Shown: piece by piece, positions 26,900 through 35,895 of the stretch | Position numbering within the stretch: position 1 is the first letter of the stretch | Layout: each line of letters opens with the position of its first letter | NCBI RefSeq assembly: GCF_002929305.1 | Contig: NZ_PJIO01000004.1 | Span: 143,963-207,962, forward strand | Direction of reading: 5' to 3' | DNA: 64,000 nucleotides | Source of the DNA: Arthrobacter sp. GMC3 | GTDB taxonomy: Bacteria > Actinomycetota > Actinomycetes > Actinomycetales > Micrococcaceae | Made by a program: the position numbers and the translations under genes | The notes under the pieces: model-generated | What the model saw: only the letters and a program-made list of their open reading frames with translations | What the model was told of the DNA's origin: nothing | Database searches by the model: none

Positions 26900-28639
26900 A
26901 TGGCAAAGAACATGATCAAAGAAAAGAAAATCTCCACTTCGGTCCTCGTGATCGGCACCGGCGGGTCCGGACTGCGTGCGGCCATCGAACTCGCCGAACA
27001 GGGAGTCGACGTGCTCGCGGTGGGCAAGCGACCCCGCAACGACGCACACACCTCCCTGGCGGCAGGGGGCATCAACGCAGCCCTAGGCACCATGGATGAG
27101 GAAGACAGCTGGCAGCAGCACGCCGCAGACACCATCAAGGAAAGCTACTTCCTTGCCAACCCGAATACCGTGGAAATCGTGGCGCGCGGGGCAGCCCGCG
27201 GAATCGAGGACCTGGAGCGCTACGGCATGGGCTTCGCCCGGGAAGAAGACGGCCGCATCTCCCAACGGTTCTTTGGCGCCCACACATTCCGGCGCACCGC
27301 ATTTGCCGGCGACTACACGGGCCTGGAAATCCAACGCACCCTGGTTCGCCGCAGCGAACAACTCGAAATCCCCATCATGGACTCCTTCTATGTGACCCGG
27401 CTGCTGGTCAAAGACAACCAGGTGTTCGGCGCTTACGGCTTCGACATCAACTCGGGTACCCGCTACCTGATCCACGCCGACGCCGTCATCCTCGCCGCGG
27501 GCGGCCACAACCGGATCTGGCGCCGCACCTCCTCACGGCGCGACGAAAACACCGGGGACTCCTTCCGCCTGGCCGTCGACGCCGGTGCCCGACTTCGCGA
27601 TCCGGAGCTGGTGCAGTTCCACCCCTCGGGCATCATCGAACCCGAAAGTGCAGCCGGAACGCTGATATCCGAGGCGGCCCGTGGCGAGGGCGGGGTACTG
27701 CGCAACGCGCTGGGAGAGCGCTTCATGGAACGCTACGACCCGATTCGCAAGGAACTCTCCACCCGCGACCGGGTGGCGTTGGCAGCCTACACAGAAATCA
27801 AGGAAGGGCGCGGAACGCAGAAGGGCGGCGTGTGGTTGGATGTTTCCCATCTTCCTCGCCAGACCATCATGGAGCGCCTGCCGCGGGTCTACCAGACCAT
27901 GATGGAAGTCCAGATGCTAGATATCACCCGCGAACCAATCGAGATCGCACCGACGGCCCACTACTCGATGGGCGGGGTATGGGTGAAGCCCGAGGATCAC
28001 AGCACCGATGTGGCCGGGCTGTACGCCATCGGGGAGGCGTCAAGCGGCCTGCACGGCGCCAATCGTTTGGGCGGTAACTCGCTGATCGAATTGCTCGTCT
28101 TCGGTCGGATCGTAGGCCAGGCCGCCGCAGCATACTCCGCGTCCCTGGACTCGCAGCCACGCTCAGCCGAGGCCATTGCGCAGGCGCGCAGGGAAATCGA
28201 TGAGCTGTTGGCTGCCGACGGCCAGGAGAACGTGCGCGCCTTGCAGCGGGCCATTCGCGACATGATGACCGAACATGCGGGCGTGGTGCGCGATGAGGAG
28301 GGCCTGAAAGCGGGCCTGGCCAAGCTGGCCGGCATCGAGGAACGCATGGCGTCCGTGGGAATCCACCCCGACATTGCCGGCTACCAGGATCTGGCCCATG
28401 CCTTCGATCTGATGGGTTCAGCCCTGGCCGCGCGGGCCACCCTGGAAACGGCCCTTGAACGGCGGGAAACCCGCGGATGTCACAATCGCAGCGACTACCC
28501 GGCGATGGATCCGGAGCTTGAAGTCAACCTGGTCTGGTCGCCTTCGGCCGGGGTGGTCCGTGAGGAAATCCCGCCGATTTCCGATGAGATTCGCGAGCTC
28601 ATCCAGGACGTTTCAACGGTGGGCAAGCTCGTGGAATAG
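26900..28639 (+). CDS. Fumarate reductase/succinate dehydrogenase-type flavoprotein, without partner subunits
   Basis: A 579-residue FAD-binding oxidoreductase of the SdhA/FrdA/NadB family. Present are the dinucleotide fold GTGGSGLRAAIELAEQG, the AHTSLAAGGINAALG segment whose His is the covalent flavin ligand in SdhA/FrdA, VQFHPSG, the catalytic Arg region SEAARGEGG, HYSMGGVWV and GLYAIGEASSGLHGANRLGG. The C-terminal helical domain (from about residue 420) is complete. No iron-sulfur or membrane-anchor subunit gene is adjacent, unlike a true Sdh/Frd operon. It could be a soluble fumarate-reductase-like, aspartate-oxidase-like or other dicarboxylate oxidoreductase. Probably controlled by the divergent LysR. 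Confidence 0.85.
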   Translation: MAKNMIKEKKISTSVLVIGTGGSGLRAAIELAEQGVDVLAVGKRPRNDAHTSLAAGGINAALGTMDEEDSWQQHAADTIKESYFLANPNTVEIVARGAARGIEDLERYGMGFAREEDGRISQRFFGAHTFRRTAFAGDYTGLEIQRTLVRRSEQLEIPIMDSFYVTRLLVKDNQVFGAYGFDINSGTRYLIHADAVILAAGGHNRIWRRTSSRRDENTGDSFRLAVDAGARLRDPELVQFHPSGIIEPESAAGTLISEAARGEGGVLRNALGERFMERYDPIRKELSTRDRVALAAYTEIKEGRGTQKGGVWLDVSHLPRQTIMERLPRVYQTMMEVQMLDITREPIEIAPTAHYSMGGVWVKPEDHSTDVAGLYAIGEASSGLHGANRLGGNSLIELLVFGRIVGQAAAAYSASLDSQPRSAEAIAQARREIDELLAADGQENVRALQRAIRDMMTEHAGVVRDEEGLKAGLAKLAGIEERMASVGIHPDIAGYQDLAHAFDLMGSALAARATLETALERRETRGCHNRSDYPAMDPELEVNLVWSPSAGVVREEIPPISDEIRELIQDVSTVGKLVE

Positions 28640-28674
28640 GCGTTGACGACTGCGGGCCCTGCCGGTACGGAGCG

Positions 28675-29529
28675 CTAGAGGATCTGACCGATCGGCTGCT
28701 TCTTCTCCGCCTGGAAGTAGTCCTCGGTGCGCCCGTAAGCCCAGTAGCCGGAGAGTGAAACCTGGGAACGGTCCAGCCCGCGCTGCTTGAAGAGGACATC
28801 GCGCAGCTTCTTCATGTATTCCCGCTCACCGTGAACAAACGCATCCACTGGCCCCTCCAGCCAGCGGCAGGACGCCACGGCGTCGATCAGTGCGGTACTT
28901 TCGGCAGGGGTGGCACCGTCTCGATAAAGCCACGTCAAGGCCAATCCTGCCGGCGCGTTGATCGGCTGGATGTCAGCGGCCGTGTCAACCTCCAAGAACG
29001 CGTGCCCCAGGGCTTCCGGGGGCAAGGACTCGATGGCAGCTGCAATGGCGGGCAGGGCTGCCTCGTCGCCGGCGAACAAGTACCAGGCGGCGTCCGGGTT
29101 GGGCCGGTAGGCCCCACCCGGGCCCGAAAAAATGATGCGATCGCCGGGAACGCAGGCGCCGGCCCAGGGCCCGGCGAGGCCGGTATCCCCATGTAAGACA
29201 AAGTCGATTGCCACTTCCTGCGCGGCCAAGTCCACCCATCGCAGCGTGTAGGTGCGCGTGGCCGGCCACTGCTCACGGGACAGGGTGTCACGAAGGGCGA
29301 ATACATCCACCGGTTCGCTGTAGTTGACCCCGGGCTGCAGGAAATGAATCTTCACATACATGTCCGTGGCGTCCTTGGCGAGAAACTCGGACAGCGCCGG
29401 CCCGCCGGCCACGATTCGCACCATGTGCGGGCTGAGTGTTTCCTTGCGCAGCACCTGCAGGGCGAATTGGGTGCGGGGCTTGACCGCTGGGGCTACAAAC
29501 GGTTCGGTGCTGGGGTCGACGGGGTTCAC
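28675..29529 (-). CDS. Siderophore-interacting protein (ferric-siderophore reductase)
   Basis: A 284-residue SIP/ViuB-type flavoprotein. It has the FAD-binding domain (FALQVLRKETLSPHMVRIVAGG, RTYTLRWVD with the RxYT flavin motif) and the NAD(P)H-like domain (GDEAALPAIAAAIESLPP, then HGEREYMKKLRDVL). These proteins reduce imported ferric siderophores and free the iron in the cytosol. GTG 29529 is chosen for AGGAG six bases upstream; a TTG at 29562 would add 11 residues without a good site. An IdeR-like iron box lies 48-66 bp upstream of the chosen start, implying repression by iron. Confidence 0.9.
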   Translation of the reverse strand: MNPVDPSTEPFVAPAVKPRTQFALQVLRKETLSPHMVRIVAGGPALSEFLAKDATDMYVKIHFLQPGVNYSEPVDVFALRDTLSREQWPATRTYTLRWVDLAAQEVAIDFVLHGDTGLAGPWAGACVPGDRIIFSGPGGAYRPNPDAAWYLFAGDEAALPAIAAAIESLPPEALGHAFLEVDTAADIQPINAPAGLALTWLYRDGATPAESTALIDAVASCRWLEGPVDAFVHGEREYMKKLRDVLFKQRGLDRSQVSLSGYWAYGRTEDYFQAEKKQPIGQIL

Positions 29530-29576
29530 TTCGTACTCCTGAATGGCGGCGGGACGAATCAAAAAGATAAGGAAAG

Positions 29577-29595
29577 TTAGGACGGCCTAACAATA
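29577..29595 (-). promoter_or_regulatory. Candidate IdeR/DtxR iron box
   Basis: TTAGGACGGCCTAACAATA matches the DtxR/IdeR 19-bp consensus (TTAGGTTAGCCTAACCTAA) at 13 positions and contains the perfect palindrome GTTAGG-N4-CCTAAC (29576-29591). It lies directly upstream of the siderophore-interacting protein gene, and an IdeR-type protein is encoded at 55815. The match is by eye. Confidence 0.65.
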
Positions 29596-29612
29596 CCAGT
29601 TTGCTGGGGCGG

Positions 29613-30377
29613 CTAGGCCCGGAGGGTCCAGTCGATGGGGGGAGCGCCCTGCCCGGCAAGGGATGTGTTGGCACGGCTGAAAGGCCGGGAACCAAAGAAG
29701 CCGCGTGAAGCCGACAAGGGGCTCGGGTGGGCCGATTCGATGATGTTCGTACCCTCCAGAAGGGGTGCCAGCTTTTGTGCATCCCGCCCCCACAGGACGC
29801 TGACCAGTGGAGTGTTCCGCGCCGCCAAGGCCGCGATGACAGCATCGGTGACCTCCTCCCAGCCTCGCCCGCGGTGAGAACCTGCCGCGCCCGGCGCCAC
29901 GGTCAGGACCCTGTTTAACAGCATCACGCCCTGCTCCGCCCATGCGCTGAGATCGCCGTGGGCGGCCGGGGGGATGCCCAAATCGCTTTGAAGTTCCTTG
30001 TAAATGTTGTTCAGGCTCCGTGGCAGCGGACGGGTGGCCTTGTCCACGGAGAACGCAAGCCCCACCGAATGTCCCGGCGTTGGGTAGGGGTCCTGGCCCA
30101 CGATCAGGACCTTGACGTCCGCCAGCGGCGTGGCTAGGGAACGCAACACCTGGGTGGGCCGGGGCAGGAAGGAGGCCCCGGCGTCGAACTCTTGTTGCAG
30201 CATATGGCCCAGGGAACGCAACATGGCCTCCTGCGGATGCAAGGTCTGCGCCCAATCTGGTGCCATCAGCGACAAGGGGTCGCTGGCAAGTGCCTCCAAA
30301 GCCTTCATCTGGGCGGCATCCCAGGTCTTGGGCGAATGCGGGGAGGGGAGCTCGAACAGGCTGGGTGTGGAATCCAT
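29613..30377 (-). CDS. ung: Uracil-DNA glycosylase
   Basis: A 254-residue family 1 uracil-DNA glycosylase that removes uracil from DNA in base-excision repair. The water-activating motif GQDPYPTPGHSVGLAFS holds Asp96; LNNIYKELQSDLG, LLNRVLTVAPG and the Leu-loop HPSPLSASRGFFGSRPF with His217 are all in place. ATG 30377 gives a protein of normal length; the frame continues to 30563 but that extension is unlike Ung. It precedes the siderophore-interacting gene on the same strand with an iron box between, so the two are probably transcribed separately. Confidence 0.96.
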   Translation of the reverse strand: MDSTPSLFELPSPHSPKTWDAAQMKALEALASDPLSLMAPDWAQTLHPQEAMLRSLGHMLQQEFDAGASFLPRPTQVLRSLATPLADVKVLIVGQDPYPTPGHSVGLAFSVDKATRPLPRSLNNIYKELQSDLGIPPAAHGDLSAWAEQGVMLLNRVLTVAPGAAGSHRGRGWEEVTDAVIAALAARNTPLVSVLWGRDAQKLAPLLEGTNIIESAHPSPLSASRGFFGSRPFSRANTSLAGQGAPPIDWTLRA

Positions 30378-30550
30378 AGTTCCATTCTCGCGGCATCGGC
30401 CAGAGATCGTGTTCCCTCCACAGGCGGGACACGGGGCCAGCTTCTCCACACGAGTGCAAATGACAGGCTTGTGGTTCGCCCTTACTATGGAAGGGGGAGC
30501 AGTGTCCATGAGGAACTGCTGAGAACTTGAGTGGTGAAATGGAGTCTCTT

Positions 30551-30853
30551 GTGGCTGAAGCATCCGGGCAGGTGCCGCATGCGCCGGACCCAGAGGTAGA
30601 CGCCGTCGCCGGTTTGAGTGAACGCGACACCGCGATGCTCGATCTTGAACGGCAGTGGTGGAAGTATGCCGGGGCCAAGGAACAGGCCATCAGGGACATG
30701 TTTGACCTGTCCGCCACGCACTACTACCAAATTCTCAACGCCTTGATCGACACGGACGCGGCACTGCTGCATGACCCCATGCTGGTCAAGCGGTTGCGTA
30801 GACTACGTATGACGCGCCAAAAAGCACGAACCGCACGCCGGCTCGGAAACTGA
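30551..30853 (+). CDS. DUF3263 family protein
   Basis: A small protein of about 100 residues with the actinobacterial DUF3263 pattern (GLSERDTAMLDLERQWWKYAGAKEQAI, then FDLSATHYYQILNALID). The conserved region looks like a helix-turn-helix of sigma-factor/Xre type, so DNA binding is likely, but no function is established that I know of. GTG 30551 is favoured by GGAG six bases upstream; ATG 30539 and TTG 30527 are in-frame alternatives. It is followed after 43 bp by the LytR_C gene, the usual actinobacterial neighbour. Confidence 0.82.
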   Translation: MAEASGQVPHAPDPEVDAVAGLSERDTAMLDLERQWWKYAGAKEQAIRDMFDLSATHYYQILNALIDTDAALLHDPMLVKRLRRLRMTRQKARTARRLGN

Positions 30854-30896
30854 CGCCCACTCACCCTGCCTCACCCCTGAAGGACAGCCCCGCACA

Positions 30897-31502
30897 ATGA
30901 GCAATTACCCGCGCGATGAATTCGACCGTGTACCGGAAAATTCGGCACGCCACGGCGTTCACCGAGCCTCGCTGGAAAGCCCCACGCGGAGCCTGCTGCC
31001 GTTGATGATCTTTGGCGTTGCGGCCCTGTGCATAGGTCTTTTGGCGTTCTTCATCGTGCCCAAGCTCACCGGCAATGACACTGCCGTACCTCCTGCCGCC
31101 GTGGTTCACAGCACGACGGCGACCACGCCCCCCGCCAGTTCGGCGCCCCCCACCACGGTGCCGCCGACCACCGCGGCTCCCTCACCGACCCCAACGCCAA
31201 CTACCCCTCCCGTCCCGGAGTCGGTGGTGGATAAGAGCATCCCCGTGGCCGTCTACAACGCGACGGGAATTGGCGGGCTGGCAGCGAAGTACGCCGGTAT
31301 GGTTACCGCTGGGGGCTGGACGGTGTCACAATCGGCCAACTGGGCAGGCCTGCCCCAGCCCACGTCGGTGGTCTTTTACAACGGCGTGGTGCAGAAGGCC
31401 AACGCCGAAGCACTGGGCAAACTGCTGGGCATTGCGAGCCTGGTGGACACCGCCGAACTGAACATTCCGCTGGCAGTTGTTTTGGGCCCCGGAGCTTCCT
31501 AG
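30897..31502 (+). CDS. Membrane-anchored LytR C-terminal domain protein
   Basis: A 201-residue protein with a short cytoplasmic tail, one membrane helix (residues 35-58, LPLMIFGVAALCIGLLAFFIV), a Thr/Pro-rich linker (about 62-105) and a LytR_C domain (IPVAVYNATGIGGLAAKYAGMV to the end). LytR_C domains are often attached to LCP cell-wall ligases; here no LCP catalytic part is present. It is probably an extracytoplasmic envelope protein. Downstream lies a 24-bp-stem terminator. Confidence 0.87.
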   Translation: MSNYPRDEFDRVPENSARHGVHRASLESPTRSLLPLMIFGVAALCIGLLAFFIVPKLTGNDTAVPPAAVVHSTTATTPPASSAPPTTVPPTTAAPSPTPTPTTPPVPESVVDKSIPVAVYNATGIGGLAAKYAGMVTAGGWTVSQSANWAGLPQPTSVVFYNGVVQKANAEALGKLLGIASLVDTAELNIPLAVVLGPGAS

Positions 31503-31538
31503 CCTCAAGAACTTCCCACCGTCGGGGCGCAGGCGTCA

Positions 31539-31589
31539 GGGCACAGATTAGGCCGGCAACCCACGGGGTTGCCGGCCTAATCTGTGCCC
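31539..31589. terminator. Perfect 24-bp stem between convergent genes
   Basis: Bases 31539-31562 pair without mismatch with 31566-31589, leaving only the loop ACG; arms start GGGCACAGATTAGG and end CCTAATCTGTGCCC. It lies between the LytR_C gene and the convergent TM2 gene (stop at 31605), so it can serve both as a bidirectional terminator. Confidence 0.85.
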
Positions 31590-31604
31590 CAGGAAATGAA
31601 CTTG

Positions 31605-32165
31605 TCAATCCTTGAGCGGAACACCGGCAGCGTCGGTGCGGAAGCCCTCATTGCCGACCAGGATCAAGATGCCTTCGACGAGCCCCCAAATGGCCATGAA
31701 AACGTACAAGATGCCGAGACTGAGCACCGAGACCAGGAGCTGAATCAAGGCCTTCTGCGTGTACCCGAGATAGAAGTTGTGGATGCCAAGGCCGCCCAAC
31801 AGAATTCCCAGAATGCCGGCGGCCACCTTTGACTTCTGCTCAACACCGTACGGCACGGCATAGGGAGCCTGGCCATACCCGGGCTGACCCTGGTAGGGGG
31901 CAGGCTGCTGGTAGCCCTGCTGCTGCGGATATGGCTGCCCCTGGTAAGGCGGCGCCTGTTCTACGGGCGCCTGATATGCCGGCGGAACCTGATAGCCCGG
32001 GGGAGCCTGCTCCGCGGGCGCCTGGTAGGCCGTCGGCTGGAAAGGAGCCTGCGCCGGCTGGTCGTAGCCTTCTGGCACGCCCGGGGTTTCCGGACCCTGC
32101 TGTGGTTTGGGTGCGGGCGTTCCGTAGGGATCCACGGGCTGCCCGGGGTTCTGGTTCTCACTCAT
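31605..32165 (-). CDS. TM2-domain membrane protein with Pro/Gln/Tyr-rich tail
   Basis: A 186-residue protein. Residues 1-105 are a disordered repeat-like tail rich in Pro, Gln, Ala and Tyr (units such as YQAPVEQAPP and YQGQP). Residues 112-175 form a TM2 domain: two hydrophobic helices (VAAGILGILLGGLGIHNFYLGY, LIQLLVSVLSLGILYVFMAIWGLVEG shape) with the GLGIHNFYLG turn typical of the family. The ribosome binding site AAGGAGC precedes ATG 32165. Function unknown. Confidence 0.85.
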   Translation of the reverse strand: MSENQNPGQPVDPYGTPAPKPQQGPETPGVPEGYDQPAQAPFQPTAYQAPAEQAPPGYQVPPAYQAPVEQAPPYQGQPYPQQQGYQQPAPYQGQPGYGQAPYAVPYGVEQKSKVAAGILGILLGGLGIHNFYLGYTQKALIQLLVSVLSLGILYVFMAIWGLVEGILILVGNEGFRTDAAGVPLKD

Positions 32166-32358
32166 GCTGGCTCCTTGACTAGTGCGCCCGGCGGCCCTTC
32201 CGCAAAGCGGAGGGCATATGCCCCGGTTGGAATACTATGAGCCCAACGCTAGCCGCTTCCACCCGGCAGTGGAAGTCTCGCACCGAGAACATTACGAAGA
32301 AGTCATCCCCGCAAATGCTGCGGGGGAGTTCGCCCGCAGCACATCCACGGCCCGCGCG

Positions 32359-32402
32359 CTTGCACTCTCGGGTGCCGAGTGCTAATTATTGACTTAGCAC
32401 TC
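32359..32402 (+). promoter_or_regulatory. CIRCE element (HrcA operator) plus extra half-site before groEL
   Basis: CTTGCACTC (32359-32367), a nine-base spacer and GAGTGCTAA (32377-32385) form a CIRCE element with two changes in the left arm (consensus TTAGCACTC). A further perfect TTAGCACTC half-site follows at 32394-32402, beside a -35-like TTGACT at 32389-32394. HrcA repression of groEL in the absence of heat stress is the expected role. The rest of the 32166-32582 gap is groEL leader (about 180 bp) without other recognisable features. Confidence 0.88.
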
Positions 32403-32546
32403 TGAGGTGGTGACTGCTAGTTCCTAGCCGGTTCGCCGCCGTCGGAGGTCAATACTTTCCTCGAGTGGCGAGGATTTTCGGTGCAGGCGTAAAGAGATCG
32501 CCGGCACCAGATCCGTCCGTCGCGGGCGCCACACGCAGGAAGCTGA

Positions 32547-34211
<1,665 letters not shown>

Positions 34212-34223
34212 TCCCCACGCCCT

Positions 34224-34259
34224 CCCATTGATGGCTCGCTAGAGCGAGCCATCAATGGG
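34224..34259 (+). terminator. groEL terminator hairpin
   Basis: CCCATTGATGGCTCGCT (34224-34240) pairs perfectly with AGCGAGCCATCAATGGG (34243-34259), 12 bp after the groEL stop. A 17-bp stem of this kind right after a highly expressed gene is a convincing terminator even without a T-run. Confidence 0.8.
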
Positions 34260-34283
34260 GCCCTCGGGCGCGTGGGCCCCTAT

Positions 34284-34362
34284 GTGGGTTGTTGGCTTTC
34301 GCTGTCGGCCCATAGGTGGGTGATTGGCTTGAGTGCCTAGGCTCCTTGTGGGTGGTTGGCTT
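34284..34362. repeat. Three direct repeats with exact 32-bp period
   Basis: GTGGGTTGTTGGCTT (34284), GTGGGTGATTGGCTT (34316) and GTGGGTGGTTGGCTT (34348) begin exactly 32 bp apart; the intervals between them are not conserved. The array fills the gap between the groEL terminator and the RNase HI gene. Protein binding on one helical face (three turns apart) or the end of a mobile element are both possible. Confidence 0.7.
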
Positions 34363-34507
34363 TTTGCTGACACTCGTCCACGCACCCTTGTTTTTGCGCT
34401 AGGCGCCCTTGCCAATCCGGCGGGGGCGCCTTTTGCTTGCCCCGGCGGCGTTCCTCGGGGCCGTCCACTTGGCGAAGAGTGTCGGTGGGATCTGAAAGTA
34501 TGGACTC

Positions 34508-35479
34508 ATGACAATTGTTGCGGCTGCCGATGGTTCAGCTTTAGGAAATCCCGGCCCGGCCGGTTGGGCATGGTACGTAGATGAAAACTGCTGGCGAGCC
34601 GGAGGGTGGCCGCACGGCACCAACAACATGGGCGAGCTCATGGCTGTCCTTGACCTATTCGTTTCCACAGCCCACATGCCCGACGAGCCGCTGCATATTC
34701 TGTGTGACAGCCAGTACGTCATCAATTCGGTCACCAAATGGATGCCAGGCTGGAAACGCAAAGGTTGGAAGAAATCAGACGGCAAGCCCGTCCTGAACCT
34801 TGAGCTGCTCAAGGAGATTGACGCAGCCCTGGTAGGCCGCAAATACACCTTTGAATGGGTCAAGGGCCACGCCGGCCATGACTTGAATGAGGCAGCCGAT
34901 GACCGCGCACGCGCCGCTGCCACCGCATACCAGGCCAAGCGTGAGCCGAATGCCGGCCCCGGATTCCCCGGCGCCGGTACAGACAACGCAAAGAATCCGA
35001 GCGAGACGCCAGTAGCCGCACCAGCTCCAGCCACCGTTCCCGCCCCAGCACAGGCCGCGCTCATCGATGAAGCCGAGCAACTGGACCTGTTCTCCGCCCT
35101 GGAGGACGAGCCGGATCCTGCCTACAGCACGGGTGCAAACGACGCCCTGAAGATCCTGGTTGCCCTGGAGCGGGAGTTGATGGACCCCAACGTTAGGGCG
35201 GACGCCGCCAAGGTCGCCATGCTGCTGCACAAGGACTTCGCGGAGGTAGGAGCTTCCGGGCGTATTTGGTCCCGTGAGGAGACCATTACCGCCCTTGGCG
35301 GGGAAGAGCCTGGCCGCGCCACCCTGGAGGTGCTGACGCTGGATCAGGTAGATGCGGAAACGGCCCTGCTCACTTATCGGAGTACGGAGCCCCGCGGCAG
35401 CGTGCTGCGCAGTTCGCTGTGGCGCCGCGACAACGGCCGCTGGCAGATACGTTTCCACCAGGGCACCCCCGAGGCATAG
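34508..35479 (+). CDS. rnhA: Ribonuclease HI fused to a C-terminal SnoaL/DUF4440-like domain
   Basis: A 323-residue two-domain protein. Residues 1-140 are RNase HI, which cuts RNA in RNA-DNA hybrids: Asp8 (AADGS), Glu43 (MGELMA), Asp67 (CDSQYV), His121 (VKGHAGH) and Asp131 complete the catalytic set. A Pro/Ala-rich linker (145-185) leads to a C-terminal domain (205-320) that resembles SnoaL/DUF4440 NTF2-like folds (LLHKDFAEVGASGRIWSREE, then SSLWRRDNGRWQIRFHQGTP). The role of the second domain is unknown. Start ATG 34508 lacks a strong ribosome binding site. It converges on the WXG100 gene. Confidence 0.9.
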   Translation: MTIVAAADGSALGNPGPAGWAWYVDENCWRAGGWPHGTNNMGELMAVLDLFVSTAHMPDEPLHILCDSQYVINSVTKWMPGWKRKGWKKSDGKPVLNLELLKEIDAALVGRKYTFEWVKGHAGHDLNEAADDRARAAATAYQAKREPNAGPGFPGAGTDNAKNPSETPVAAPAPATVPAPAQAALIDEAEQLDLFSALEDEPDPAYSTGANDALKILVALERELMDPNVRADAAKVAMLLHKDFAEVGASGRIWSREETITALGGEEPGRATLEVLTLDQVDAETALLTYRSTEPRGSVLRSSLWRRDNGRWQIRFHQGTPEA

Positions 35480-35495
35480 GATGCCCACACAGCGC

Positions 35496-35789
35496 TCAGC
35501 GGGCGGTAAACATTCGGGTGTTGGCCTCCTCGGCCTGCGAATATTGGGTGGCGGCCATGGACAGGGCAGAATTGATGCTCTCCAGTGAGGCCTCCACCTT
35601 GATTTGCGTGGCGTGCCATTCCTGCAGCAACCCCTGGAAGTTGGTGGCCGCCGTCCCCGTCCATGTGCCCTGCAGGTCCAGGAGGTTGCGTTTCATGGCG
35701 TCCACTTCCATTCGGATGCGGTCAACCGAACCCTTCACGGCAGTACTTTTGATGGCAAGATCGTCGCTATTGACGTTGAAAACGGCCAT
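35496..35789 (-). CDS. WXG100-family protein (EsxA/EsxB-like)
   Basis: A 97-residue helical-hairpin protein with the WXG turn (LQGTWTGTAATNFQGLLQEW) at its centre, the size and pattern of ESAT-6-like substrates of type VII secretion. A C-terminal YxxxD/E-like signal is visible as YSQAEE. No EccC-type ATPase or other secretion gene lies in the window, so it is an orphan here; export would need a system elsewhere in the genome. Confidence 0.88.
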   Translation of the reverse strand: MAVFNVNSDDLAIKSTAVKGSVDRIRMEVDAMKRNLLDLQGTWTGTAATNFQGLLQEWHATQIKVEASLESINSALSMAATQYSQAEEANTRMFTAR

Positions 35790-35895
35790 GAGTGGCCTCC
35801 CTAGCTGTGGTCCCTACATGCGGAATGTGTTGGAAATTCCAGCGTAGATCCCGAGCGGGCGAGCCATAAGGGCGGCCCGGGGGATTGTGGGTGAA

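Noticed and set aside
32182..32385. 67-codon open frame before groEL
   Set aside because: It runs into the CIRCE element, lacks a ribosome binding site and resembles no protein; the region is regulatory leader.
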